Below are positions 35,111 through 43,886 of a DNA stretch of 64,000 nucleotides, in pieces. The translations under genes were made by a program, and so were the position numbers. This DNA comes from [Clostridium] ultunense DSM 10521 (GTDB lineage Bacteria > Bacillota > Clostridia > Tissierellales > Tepidimicrobiaceae). Every line of letters starts with the position of its first letter. The first letter of the stretch is position 1. The DNA lies in contig NZ_AZSU01000004.1 of the NCBI RefSeq assembly GCF_000511955.1, positions 27,436 to 91,435 on the forward strand, given 5' to 3'. The notes below the pieces were generated by a model. The model saw only the letters and a program-made list of their open reading frames with translations. It was not told where the DNA came from and did not search any database.

Positions 35111-36558
35111 AAGGATTGAAACCAGGGAGAGTGTTTTATTATTTTGAGGAAATAACTAAAATTCCCCGTTGCTCTTTTCATGAAGAGAAAATAAGTAATT
35201 TTTTAAAAGAATTCGGTAAAGAACAAGAGCTTGAAACAATTCAGGATGAAGCATTAAATATAATAATAAAAAAACCAGGTACCCCTGGGTATGAAAATAG
35301 CCCTAAAGTGGTTTTACAAGGTCATATGGATATGGTATGCGAACAAGAAGAGGATTTAAACCATGATTTTTCAAAGGACCCTCTTAAGCTGATATTGGAA
35401 GGGGATTTTATCAAGGCAGAAGGGACTACCCTAGGAGGGGACAATGGTATAGCTGTAGCCATGGCCTTAGCATTGTTAGAATCAAAAGATATTCCCCATC
35501 CTCCACTGGAAGTACTCATGACAACTAACGAAGAATCGGGAATGGATGGTGCTAAAGCCTTGGATCCTAAACATATTGATGGAAGGATACTTATCAATAT
35601 AGATTCGGAGGAAGAAGGCACTATTTTAGTTAGCTGTGCAGGAGGGGAGAGGAATAAAGTAAAAGTTCCTATAGAGTGGGAACCATTAAAACTTTCGGGA
35701 AATGAACTAATATACTCCATAAAAACCTCTGGTTTACAAGGTGGTCATTCTGGAATGGAAATCCACAAGGGAAGAGGAAATGCCAATAAGATTATTTCTA
35801 GAGTATTGGCTTTCGTCAAAGATGAATGTAAATTCCACCTAGTACATATAGAAGGCGGTTCCAAGACTAATGCTATACCTAGGAATGGAAGGGCTATTAT
35901 AGTATTAAATAAAGAAGATGAAAATATATTTATACAGGCTACAGAAGCATTAGAGGAACAAATTCAGAAGGAGTTAGAGAATTCCGACCCTAAATTTAAT
36001 CTTATTGTAGAAAAAATCAACCTTAAAGTAGATAGAGTATTTACCGAAGATAGTCTAAATAGAACCATAGCAGCTTTGACCTTAATCCCTACAGGAGTTC
36101 AATCTATGAGTGGGGATATGGAAGGGTTGGTGGAAAGCTCCAATAATTTAGGTGTAGTTAGAACTTTTGATGAAGAAGTTACAATTGAATCAGCAATAAG
36201 AAGTTCAAAGGAGACACTGAAAAAGAACATTGGGAAACAGATCAAAACTGTAGCAGATATAGTTAAAGGTCAATGGGAAAGTTACGGTTCCTATCCTGCT
36301 TGGGAGTATAGTAAGGATTCCCAAATAAGGGAGATATTTAAAAGGGTATATAAAAGCCAATATGGAGAAAATATAAAGGTAGCAGCCATCCATGCTGGCT
36401 TAGAATGTGGTATATTTGCAGAAAAATTTCATAATATGGATATGATATCCTTTGGGCCAAATATGTTTGGAGTCCACACCCCAGAAGAAAGATTAAGCAT
36501 ATCATCCACCCAAAGAACCTATGAACTTTTAATAAATGTATTAAAAGAAATAAAATAG
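35095..36558 (+). CDS. pepD: Beta-Ala-His (aminoacyl-histidine) dipeptidase, M20C family
   Basis: A 487-residue dinuclear zinc dipeptidase of PepD/CPGL type. Metal-binding regions are LQGHMDMVCEQ, GTTLGGDNGIAVAMALAL and TTNEESGMDGA, and the C-terminal AIHAGLECGIF with FGPNMFGVHTPEER. The family start PGRVFYYFEEITKIPRCSFHEE is present. It splits X-His and other unblocked dipeptides in the cytoplasm, supplying amino acids to fermentation. It begins within the end of the methyltransferase gene. Confidence 0.9.
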   Translation: MSRKLEGLKPGRVFYYFEEITKIPRCSFHEEKISNFLKEFGKEQELETIQDEALNIIIKKPGTPGYENSPKVVLQGHMDMVCEQEEDLNHDFSKDPLKLILEGDFIKAEGTTLGGDNGIAVAMALALLESKDIPHPPLEVLMTTNEESGMDGAKALDPKHIDGRILINIDSEEEGTILVSCAGGERNKVKVPIEWEPLKLSGNELIYSIKTSGLQGGHSGMEIHKGRGNANKIISRVLAFVKDECKFHLVHIEGGSKTNAIPRNGRAIIVLNKEDENIFIQATEALEEQIQKELENSDPKFNLIVEKINLKVDRVFTEDSLNRTIAALTLIPTGVQSMSGDMEGLVESSNNLGVVRTFDEEVTIESAIRSSKETLKKNIGKQIKTVADIVKGQWESYGSYPAWEYSKDSQIREIFKRVYKSQYGENIKVAAIHAGLECGIFAEKFHNMDMISFGPNMFGVHTPEERLSISSTQRTYELLINVLKEIK

Positions 36559-36638
36559 TATAAAATACTATATACTTTTATAATAATATAGGATATTATT
36601 AGCATATAATTAAATAATTCCTTGAAAGGAGAATTAAT

Positions 36639-37016
36639 ATGAATAAAAACCATGATGAAAATTGCAATTGCGAACATGACCACCAACACTGTGATTGTGA
36701 CCATGAGATGGATGTAATCTATCTTACTCTTGATGATGACACGGAATTGGAATGTAATGTTATAGGAATCTTTGAGGTAGATGATTATGAGTATATTGCA
36801 TTAGTACCAGTAGATGATGACCAAGTATTACTATATAGATATGAGGAATACGAAGATGGCATAGATCTTATAAACATCGATGATGAGGAAGAATTAGATA
36901 TAGTATCAGAAGCTTTTTATACATTATTTGTAGAGGATTTAGATGATGATTTTGATTACTATGATGATGATGAATACTATGAAGATGATTACGATGAGGA
37001 GGATGATGAAATATAG
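36639..37016 (+). CDS. DUF1292-like acidic protein with His/Cys-rich N-terminus
   Basis: A 125-residue protein. The N-terminus is rich in His and Cys (CNCEHDHQHCDCDHE), suggesting metal binding. The centre (about 25-80) matches the DUF1292 pattern: IYLTLDDDTELECNVIGIFEV, then YIALVPVDDDQVLLYRYEE. The C-terminal 30 residues are almost all Asp, Glu and Tyr. DUF1292 proteins occur widely in Firmicutes with unknown function. The gene ends inside its own terminator. Confidence 0.78.
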   Translation: MNKNHDENCNCEHDHQHCDCDHEMDVIYLTLDDDTELECNVIGIFEVDDYEYIALVPVDDDQVLLYRYEEYEDGIDLINIDDEEELDIVSEAFYTLFVEDLDDDFDYYDDDEYYEDDYDEEDDEI

Positions 37017-37039
37017 GTTCTTAAGAACCTATATTTTTT
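37011..37039 (+). terminator. Terminator overlapping the stop codon of the DUF1292-like gene
   Basis: ATATAGGTTCTT / AAGAACCTATAT with a T-rich tail. The TAG stop lies in the left arm. Confidence 0.85.
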
Positions 37040-37106
37040 CTGCTTAATCAGGCTAAACTTTGGTATAATTAAACTAAGTACTTAATATAGAGGTGATATT
37101 GAAAAA

Positions 37107-37940
37107 ATGTACAAGCTAATTGCCATTGATTTAGATGGCACTTTATTAGATGATAATAAAAATATTCCCGAAGAGAATTTGAAATTGCTAAAAGAGTTAA
37201 TAGACAATGGATATGAAGTAGTCATTGCAACAGGTAGAAGGTATTGGTCTGCTAAGCAATTGGTGAAAAACATAGATAGACCTATGGTAATATTGGCCAA
37301 TAATGGCAATATTGTTAGAGATACTAAAGATGATCAGATAATAATCAAGAAGTATCTAGATCTAAAGGATTTTAAGACCCTAATTCAAGAAGGAAAAGAA
37401 AGGGGATTATATCCAATAATTCATGTAGATCAATATGAGGAAGGAATAGATCTAATTATTGAAATGGATAAAGCCCATAAAAAATACTATAATTATGTAG
37501 CCCAATCTGAAGAAAGGTATAAAAAAGTAGAAAATTATTTAGAAATCAAGGAAGATAAAATATTAGCGGTAGTATATGCTGGGAGTAAAGAAAAACTAGA
37601 AAGTTTCCATTTCCACATAAATGAAAGATATCCTAATAGGTATAGTTCCCATATAATGGAAAATATAGTAGTAGCAGATGCCTTGCTAGAAATAATGAAT
37701 CCTCTTGGTTGTAAATGGTTAAGCTTGTCTGAATATGCTAAGGAAAAAGGAATAGCTGAAAGGCAAATTATTGCTATTGGCGATGATAACAATGATGCTC
37801 AAATGGTAAAAAATGCAGGATGCGGTATAGCAATGAAAAATGCCAGTGAAAGGGTAAAGAAAGTAGCCAATATTATTACGGAAAAGGATAACAATGAATC
37901 TGGAGTAGCCTTTGAACTAAGGAAAATATTGGACCTTTAG
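37107..37940 (+). CDS. Cof-type HAD-superfamily hydrolase
   Basis: A 277-residue sugar-phosphate or nucleotide phosphatase of the Cof type. Motif I is IAIDLDGTLLDDN, motif II VVIATGRRYW, and motif IV AIGDDNNDAQMVKNAG, with the conserved lysine region earlier. ATG at 37107 is used; TTG at 37098 is an in-frame alternative closer to GAGGTG. It is followed 10 nt later by the selenocysteine peroxiredoxin gene, so the two are probably co-transcribed. Confidence 0.87.
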   Translation: MYKLIAIDLDGTLLDDNKNIPEENLKLLKELIDNGYEVVIATGRRYWSAKQLVKNIDRPMVILANNGNIVRDTKDDQIIIKKYLDLKDFKTLIQEGKERGLYPIIHVDQYEEGIDLIIEMDKAHKKYYNYVAQSEERYKKVENYLEIKEDKILAVVYAGSKEKLESFHFHINERYPNRYSSHIMENIVVADALLEIMNPLGCKWLSLSEYAKEKGIAERQIIAIGDDNNDAQMVKNAGCGIAMKNASERVKKVANIITEKDNNESGVAFELRKILDL

Positions 37941-37950
37941 GAGGGTGAAT

Positions 37951-38406
37951 ATGTCAAAATACAATTTTATTTTAAAAGAAACCGATGGAAAGGATATTTC
38001 TCTAGAGGATTTTAAGGGACAAAACATAGTATTATATTTTTATCCTAAAGATAATACAGCTGGTTGAATAACTGAAGCTACCGAGTTTCGGGATTTATAT
38101 GATGAATTTAAAAAAATGAATACAGTTATATTAGGAATTAGTAGGGATAGTTTAAAATCTCATGCTAAATTTAGAGAAAAACAAAATATTCCATTCCTTC
38201 TTTTAAGTGATCCAACAGAAGAGGTCCATAATCTATTTGGAGTTATGAAACTTAAGAAGATGTATGGAAGAGAGTATATGGGAGTAGAAAGGTCAACTTT
38301 TATTTTTAACAAGGAAGGGATATTGGTAAAAGAGTTTAGGAATATAAGGGCAAAAGGTCATGCAGAGAAGGTATTGGAGTTTGTGAAAAAAGAGCTGCAA
38401 CCATAA
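37951..38406 (+). CDS. Selenocysteine-containing peroxiredoxin (Bcp/PrxU-like)
   Basis: A 151-residue peroxiredoxin with an in-frame UGA at 38065-38067 (Sec39). It starts at ATG 37951 behind AGGAGGG. The frame reads FYPKDNTAG-U-ITEATEF; Bcp proteins have PKDNTPGCTTEA there, so UGA replaces the peroxidatic cysteine. The resolving Cys of TEAC is Thr here. The rest (TVILGISRDSLKSHAKF, ERSTFIFNKEGI) is a normal Bcp fold, with no other disruption. It would reduce peroxides, using thioredoxin or similar. A nonsense mutation is the alternative, but the exact position and a SECIS-like hairpin argue for selenocysteine. Confidence 0.8.
38081..38091 (+). promoter_or_regulatory. SECIS-like apical hairpin of the peroxiredoxin
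   Basis: CCGA-GTT-TCGG, with a GUU loop 18-20 nt after the UGA, the same distance as in the reductase gene at 17630-17642. Confidence 0.6.
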
Positions 38407-38442
38407 GATGGGCAGCTCTTAGAAATAAAGAGGAGGGATTTT

Positions 38443-40560
38443 GTGAAAAGAAAAAATTTTTTGTTCATTTTTTTAGTACTAGTAATCTTACTAGGTAGTT
38501 TCCAGTTAGGCTTGGCAGTAGATTTAGACAAACTAACTAAGTATGATATGGATATTATGTTGGATACTGAAGAGCATACTGTACAAGGTGAACAGACTGT
38601 AACCTTTGTAAACCACTATGATGGTAAGTTAGAAGATATAGTATTTCATCTGTATCCAAATTCCTTTAAATCCTATGAAACCATGCCTGCCATTGGCGGT
38701 ATGTATTATTTAATGGATGGAGAAAAGCCTGAAATTAAGGAAGAGGAAAAGGGTTATATAAAAATTCAACAGGTACATATAAATGGAAGAGAAACTGAAT
38801 TTAAAGAAGAAGAGCAAATATTAAGAATACCGTTAGAAAAACCTTTGAGAAAAGATGATAAGATTCAGATAAAAATTAAGTTTATATTGAAAGTTCCCCA
38901 GGGATACCAACGTTTACACCAAATGGAAGATTCTTATTCTTTAACCAATTGGTATCCTCTATTGTCCATCTATAATGAGAAAACCAAAAAGTGGGACGAA
39001 AATCCATATCATCCTATTGGAGAATCCAATTATAGTGATGTATCAGATTATAATATTAAGCTTACAGTTCCTAAAGGGATGGTAGTAGCGCCTACTGGTA
39101 CTATAATAGGAGAAAAAATAGTTGGAGGCAATAAAACTATAAATATAAAAGCAGATAAGGTTAGAGATTTTGTTATCCTTATGAGTCCTAAATATAAGGT
39201 GAAAACTAAAGAAGTAGATGGAATTAAGATAAGCCATTATTATATGAAGGATAAGGACTATCCAGTTGATAAAACAGCAGAGATAGTATTAGATGAGGTA
39301 GCTAAGGCAGTAAAATTTTTAAATAAAATCATAGGTAAATATCCTTATGATGAATTGAGGATAGCCGAAACCTATTTATCCGGTGGAGCCATGGAATATC
39401 CACAGGTAATCCAGATGGGCAGATATTATGATTTATCTAATGTAAATTTAGAAGAAAATGCTCCCTTCATCATAGAAGCCGCAGTTCACGAAACAGTACA
39501 CCAATGGTGGTATGTAGGAGTTGGAAATGATGAATTTAATGAACCTTTCCTAGATGAGTCCTTAACCGTATTTACCACTGCTTATTATTTTGAGAAGGAA
39601 TACGATAAATACCATCAAAATGGAGTAGATTATACCATAAGGAATAGAATATATCCATCTACAGTCCTACCTTTAAATAGCGGTGTAGATAAATTTAACG
39701 GTTGGGACGACTATTCCTTGACCATATATACTAGGGGGCCAGCCTTCTTTGAAGATTTAAGACAAAAGGTAGGAGAAGAAAAATTTAATCAAATATTACA
39801 GACCTATTATGAAAGATTTCTATTTAAAAATGCAACTATAGAAGATTTATTAAATATTATAGGAGAGGTAGCAGGAAAAGAAATTAGGAAGGCAATGGAA
39901 AAATCAGTTAAAGAATCTAACTATTTTCCTGAAAACATCCAGTTGAACCAAGAAGAACAAATGCTTTTTTATAGAAAACAAGAACAGCGAAGATTAAGGG
40001 GTCATGAAGAAGCAAAAGGACTGACATTAGGCAGTATAATCCTAAGAGCTTTAGATGGAGAAGAATTAATATTGGTAAAGCCAGATTATATAAAAGATGA
40101 AAATTTGCAGGAAGTAGAGAGCTTAACAAATATGTTAACAAGTGATTTGGAAATACAATTTGGTGTGGAGGTAAAGGTAGTTGAGGAAAAGGAACTGACA
40201 GAAAAGGATAAAGGAAAGAATATAATAATAATAGGTTATCCTAAAAAGAGTGATCTTATAAAGGAAATGGAACCAGAACTACCAATAATTCTAAACTCAG
40301 AAACAATTAGCCTTAACGGAATATCTATTGAAAACAAAAATACATCTGGTATTTTCATATCAAAAAATCCAAACAATAATAAGAAACTTGTTTTAATAAT
40401 ATTTCTAGATGAAAATCCAGTTAAGAAAGAACATATTACAACGCCAGATGGATTTATTTTAGATATGGATACAATATATCAATATAATCCATTGTATAAT
40501 TCAGATGTTCAATTTATAATAAATGTAGGAGATGTAGAAATTAAAGGAATGTATAAATAG
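38443..40560 (+). CDS. M1-family (aminopeptidase N-like) extracytoplasmic metallopeptidase
   Basis: A 705-residue protein from GTG 38443, behind GGAGGG. An N-terminal signal or anchor segment (FLFIFLVLVILLGSFQLGLA) precedes an M1 beta domain. The zinc motif HETVHQWW (about 349-356) is followed 18 residues later by the third ligand Glu in NEPFLDESLT. The exopeptidase motif is present as GGAMEYPQ. The last 200 residues are less conserved. It probably trims peptides on the cell surface. Confidence 0.85.
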   Translation: MKRKNFLFIFLVLVILLGSFQLGLAVDLDKLTKYDMDIMLDTEEHTVQGEQTVTFVNHYDGKLEDIVFHLYPNSFKSYETMPAIGGMYYLMDGEKPEIKEEEKGYIKIQQVHINGRETEFKEEEQILRIPLEKPLRKDDKIQIKIKFILKVPQGYQRLHQMEDSYSLTNWYPLLSIYNEKTKKWDENPYHPIGESNYSDVSDYNIKLTVPKGMVVAPTGTIIGEKIVGGNKTINIKADKVRDFVILMSPKYKVKTKEVDGIKISHYYMKDKDYPVDKTAEIVLDEVAKAVKFLNKIIGKYPYDELRIAETYLSGGAMEYPQVIQMGRYYDLSNVNLEENAPFIIEAAVHETVHQWWYVGVGNDEFNEPFLDESLTVFTTAYYFEKEYDKYHQNGVDYTIRNRIYPSTVLPLNSGVDKFNGWDDYSLTIYTRGPAFFEDLRQKVGEEKFNQILQTYYERFLFKNATIEDLLNIIGEVAGKEIRKAMEKSVKESNYFPENIQLNQEEQMLFYRKQEQRRLRGHEEAKGLTLGSIILRALDGEELILVKPDYIKDENLQEVESLTNMLTSDLEIQFGVEVKVVEEKELTEKDKGKNIIIIGYPKKSDLIKEMEPELPIILNSETISLNGISIENKNTSGIFISKNPNNNKKLVLIIFLDENPVKKEHITTPDGFILDMDTIYQYNPLYNSDVQFIINVGDVEIKGMYK

Positions 40561-40574
40561 AAAAGGTGGAATAA

Positions 40575-41516
40575 GTGGATATAATAGTGTACAATGTTTA
40601 CTCTAAGTATTTAAAAGAAAGATTTGGAGAAAAAGTATATAAATTACCTATCAGTTTACCTCTGACCTGTCCCAATAGGGATGGATGTATAGGTATTGGA
40701 GGCTGTATATTTTGTGGGGAAGAGGGAGGTTCTTTTGAGAACCTGCCTAATATCCTTTCCGTAAAGGAACAAATAGAGAAAAACAAGGAATATATTGGTA
40801 AAAAGTATAAAGTAAAAAAGTTTATTTCCTATTTCCAAAACTTTACAAACACCTATTTACCTTTAGAGGATTTTAAAAAGTATGTAGAAGAATCAATAGT
40901 GGAAGGAGTAGTGGGTATATCCATATCTACAAGGCCTGACTGTATAAACGATGAGTATCTAGAATACCTAGCTTATATCCAAGAAGAGTATAATCTAGAA
41001 ATAACCTTAGAATTAGGCTTACAAACTGTAAATTACCATACTCTAAAAAGGATCAACAGAGGTCATTCTTTAGCAGAATTCATAGATGCAATAATTAGGG
41101 CTAAAAGGTATGAAATTAGGACTTGTGTACATTTAATTTTAAATCTACCTTGGGATACTATGGAAGATACTATAGAAAATGCAAAAATAATGTCTGCCTT
41201 AGAGATTGATGAAGTAAAGCTTCATGCTCTATATATAGTTGATGGGACGGAACTAGGTAGGCTCTATAAAGAGGGAGAAATCAGTTTAATATCCAAGGAA
41301 GAATATAAAAAAAGGGTAATTACATTTTTAGAGTATTTAGATGAAAATATTGTAATACAACGAATTATTGGTAGAGCACCGGAAGAGAATGCATTGTTTG
41401 TCAATTGGAATGAAAGCTGGTGGAAGATAAGGGATGAAATAGTTAGGGAAATGGGAGATAAAAACACTAGACAAGGTATTAAATGTAATTATTTAAACGG
41501 TAAAGCGTTAAGATAA
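40575..41516 (+). CDS. Radical SAM protein, TIGR01212/YhcC family
   Basis: A 313-residue Fe-S enzyme from GTG 40575. The cluster-binding region is LPLTCPNRDGCIGIGGCIFC (about 27-46), the arrangement typical of TIGR01212/YhcC. Downstream are SYFQNFTNTY, ISTRPDCI, LELGLQT and RGH. The reaction is not established for most members. It follows the M1 peptidase by 14 nt. Confidence 0.85.
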   Translation: MDIIVYNVYSKYLKERFGEKVYKLPISLPLTCPNRDGCIGIGGCIFCGEEGGSFENLPNILSVKEQIEKNKEYIGKKYKVKKFISYFQNFTNTYLPLEDFKKYVEESIVEGVVGISISTRPDCINDEYLEYLAYIQEEYNLEITLELGLQTVNYHTLKRINRGHSLAEFIDAIIRAKRYEIRTCVHLILNLPWDTMEDTIENAKIMSALEIDEVKLHALYIVDGTELGRLYKEGEISLISKEEYKKRVITFLEYLDENIVIQRIIGRAPEENALFVNWNESWWKIRDEIVREMGDKNTRQGIKCNYLNGKALR

Positions 41517-41583
41517 ATAGAAGAAAAAGGTAATAAAATTATAATATGATAATATTACACAAATTAGAAAGGAGATGATTCCT

Positions 41584-42009
41584 ATGGTTAAGTTTATTTT
41601 AGGGCCAAAGGGTAGTGGTAAAACCAAATGGCTAATAGATAGGGCAAATGAGGAAATGAAAAAAGGCAATGGGAATATTGTATTTATTGATGTAGATGAC
41701 AATCATATATTCAGCCTTGACTATTCGGTAAGGCTTATTAATGCCATGGAGTTCAATATTAAAGATATAGAATCCTTCTATGGCTTTTTATGTGGAATTA
41801 TTGGAATGGATTACGATGTAGAGAAGATATATGTAGATGGGATATATAAAGTACTTCCTCTAAGAGTTAAAGAATTGGAAAAATTGAAAGAAGATTTAAT
41901 TCATATAGGGGAAAAGTTTAATACTGAATTCTATATCGGTTCCGATTTAAATATGGAAGGTATGCCTGATGGATTGAAAAATAATTGTATTGAATTGGAA
42001 ACAAATTAG
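41584..42009 (+). CDS. Small P-loop NTPase-like protein
   Basis: 141 residues from ATG 41584; AAAGGAG lies 9 nt upstream. It begins VKFILGPKGSGKTKWLIDRA, a clear Walker A. A hydrophobic strand ending in acidic residues (NIVFIDVDD) could serve as Walker B. No other domain is present. It belongs to a small ATPase-like family of unknown role seen in clostridia. Confidence 0.65.
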   Translation: MVKFILGPKGSGKTKWLIDRANEEMKKGNGNIVFIDVDDNHIFSLDYSVRLINAMEFNIKDIESFYGFLCGIIGMDYDVEKIYVDGIYKVLPLRVKELEKLKEDLIHIGEKFNTEFYIGSDLNMEGMPDGLKNNCIELETN

Positions 42010-42030
42010 GCAGGAAAAACTCCTGCCTTT
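42008..42030. terminator. Bidirectional terminator
   Basis: AGGCAGGA / TCCTGCCT stem with a 5-nt loop, between convergent genes. Confidence 0.75.
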
Positions 42031-42038
42031 AACCTTTA

Positions 42039-42221
42039 TCATTGCATAGAACCATTGTCAGGTCTGAAGGTAGCACAGTCTGTTTCTTCAGTAGAAGTAG
42101 CATTCCTAGGTTGAATTTCTATCTTTGCTGCACTACAATGGTCACCATACACATAATAATGGCAAGTATTTACAACACATTTTACTCCGTCGAGAGGTTG
42201 ATTAGTTTTTTCTATACTCAT
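42039..42221 (-). CDS. DUF1540 domain protein
   Basis: A 60-residue protein read from ATG 42221, behind AAAGGAG. The pattern VKCVVNTCHYYVYGDHCSAAKIEI, with later ETDCATF, is the DUF1540 four-cysteine module, likely binding a metal. The function is unknown; members are abundant in spore-forming Firmicutes. The overlapping plus-strand frame is a shadow. Confidence 0.85.
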   Translation of the reverse strand: MSIEKTNQPLDGVKCVVNTCHYYVYGDHCSAAKIEIQPRNATSTEETDCATFRPDNGSMQ

Positions 42222-42328
42222 GGCAATCTCCTTTCATTTTATGATACAGGAAAAAATTTTGCTAACCATAATTATTTTGTGTTTTTATAAATTATTTATA
42301 CCAAATAATATTTGTTAAGGAGAATTTT

Positions 42329-43054
42329 ATGAAGAAAATGGAAAGATTAGATAAGATTTTATCCCATATGGGATATGGAAGCAGAAAGGATGTTAAAAAA
42401 ATAATTAAGGATGGTAGGGTAGAAATAAACGGTGAAACAATAGACAAAAATGAATACAAAATTGATCCTTATAATGATAGAATAAAATTAGATGGAGAGG
42501 AAATTTTTTATAGAGAGTATATATACATTATGATGAATAAACCAAAGGGAGTAGTTTCATCCACTGATGATCCTATAAATAGGACCGTTTTAGAACTATT
42601 GGAAGAAGAATATTTAGTTTTTAACCCTTTTCCTGCAGGAAGGCTGGATAAAGATACGGAAGGTTTACTTATTTTAACTAATGACGGAAAATTGGCCCAT
42701 GAATTGTTATCTCCCAAAAAAGGAGTTGATAAAACCTATTATGTTGAAGTAGAAGGATATGTAGAAGAAGAGCATATGGAAAAACTTGATAAAGGGATAA
42801 TATTAGATGATGGATATAAAACATTACCTGCCAAACTTGAAATAATTGAGTCAAATTTTATTTCAAAAGTAAAATTAACTATTAAAGAAGGTAAATTTCA
42901 TCAAGTAAAAAGGATGTTTCAGGCTCTCAATATGGAAGTAGTCTATCTTAAAAGGATTTCTATGGGGCCAATAAAATTGGATGAAAGGTTGAGATTAGGA
43001 GAATATAGGGAATTAATGGAGGAGGAAATCAAATTATTGAAAGAAAAAAGTTAA
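42329..43054 (+). CDS. RsuA/RluB-family pseudouridine synthase
   Basis: A 241-residue rRNA-modifying enzyme. An N-terminal S4 RNA-binding domain (about 3-60: ERLDKILSHMGYGSRKDVKKI) precedes the catalytic domain. The catalytic Asp is in FPAGRLDKDTEGLLILTNDG, and KPKGVVSSTDDP and VKRMFQALNMEVVYLKR are RsuA-family motifs. It modifies uridine in 16S or 23S rRNA; the exact site is not predictable. RBS is AAGGAG. Confidence 0.9.
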   Translation: MKKMERLDKILSHMGYGSRKDVKKIIKDGRVEINGETIDKNEYKIDPYNDRIKLDGEEIFYREYIYIMMNKPKGVVSSTDDPINRTVLELLEEEYLVFNPFPAGRLDKDTEGLLILTNDGKLAHELLSPKKGVDKTYYVEVEGYVEEEHMEKLDKGIILDDGYKTLPAKLEIIESNFISKVKLTIKEGKFHQVKRMFQALNMEVVYLKRISMGPIKLDERLRLGEYRELMEEEIKLLKEKS

Positions 43055-43104
43055 GAATTATGATATAATCTATTAAGAATTCATATTTAGATAGGGTGTT
43101 ATAA

Positions 43105-43656
43105 TTGGCGCAGTATAAAAGAAAAGGGATATTTGAGACTTTTTTTCAAAATAGGTCTTCCCTTATAATCCAATATACAAATGGAGATATTACTAAAAAG
43201 GAATTTTTAGAGCACAATTTTGATTTTGTTCAGGGGATGAACATTAAGCCTTTTTCAAAAATAGATAGCTTTGAAAAGGGAATGTATAATTACCAATATT
43301 ATAACGTTTTAGCCAAGTATTATACTATGCTAGCCAAGGATATACGGAGGTCAGGAAAACATAATAAATATTATACTTATTACAAGAATATGGGCAATGA
43401 ATATTATCACCAGAAAGACAGAGCAACTTTGCAATTATTACGTTTTTTAGAATTTCAAAATGTGGAAGCCTATTTTATTCAAGTTCAGTCAAAGTTTTTA
43501 CAAGATAAACTCTATGAAATTGTATTATTAGATTATAAGGAGGCCATATTCCATTCGAAAAGTTATTGGTTATTAGAAGTATTGAAAGAGGAAGGGGTCT
43601 TTTTAGAAGGAAAGAAAAAATCTCTCATAGATGAATATATTAACGAAAAATATTAA
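43105..43656 (+). CDS. Conserved hypothetical protein
   Basis: 183 residues from TTG 43105, behind AGGGTG. The protein is rich in Tyr, Lys and aromatic residues, predicted helical, soluble and without a signal peptide (for example SLIIQYTNGDITKKEFLEHN, YYNVLAKYYTMLAKDIRR). I recognise it only as a conserved clostridial family of unknown function, possibly DUF6648. It is followed at once by a terminator. Confidence 0.6.
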   Translation: MAQYKRKGIFETFFQNRSSLIIQYTNGDITKKEFLEHNFDFVQGMNIKPFSKIDSFEKGMYNYQYYNVLAKYYTMLAKDIRRSGKHNKYYTYYKNMGNEYYHQKDRATLQLLRFLEFQNVEAYFIQVQSKFLQDKLYEIVLLDYKEAIFHSKSYWLLEVLKEEGVFLEGKKKSLIDEYINEKY

Positions 43657-43682
43657 AGTAGTAGCAGTTGCTACTACTTTTT
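43655..43682 (+). terminator. Rho-independent terminator
   Basis: AAAGTAGTAGCA / TGCTACTACTTT stem with T tail, overlapping the preceding stop codon. Confidence 0.85.
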
Positions 43683-43886
43683 ACATATGATTTAGAAAGA
43701 TACTAATCTCTATATAAGTCCGGAATATGGGAAAAATATACGAAAAACAGGAATAATAATCATCCAAATAAAAGATAAAATTTCTAGAAGGTAGTGAAAC
43801 CAACCTTTGTGAATCATCTGTCAATATGGCATGTTTATTGCAATTATAAAAGGTAGAAATATAAATGCTAAAAAGGAAGTGGTTAA

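Noticed and set aside
36945..37010. GAT/GAA-rich tract as a DNA repeat
   Set aside because: It encodes the acidic tail of the DUF1292-like protein, so codon composition explains it.
38116..38406. Peroxiredoxin starting at the internal ATG 38116
   Set aside because: That start would omit the active site and has no ribosome-binding site; ATG 37951 behind AGGAGGG gives a full Bcp when UGA is read as Sec.
42042..42290. Plus-strand 82-residue frame opposite the DUF1540 gene
   Set aside because: It is the complement of a clear DUF1540 protein with its own ribosome-binding site.
43683..43886. Lysine riboswitch or T-box before lysA
   Set aside because: None of the conserved lysine-riboswitch or T-box motifs could be found in the 200-nt leader.
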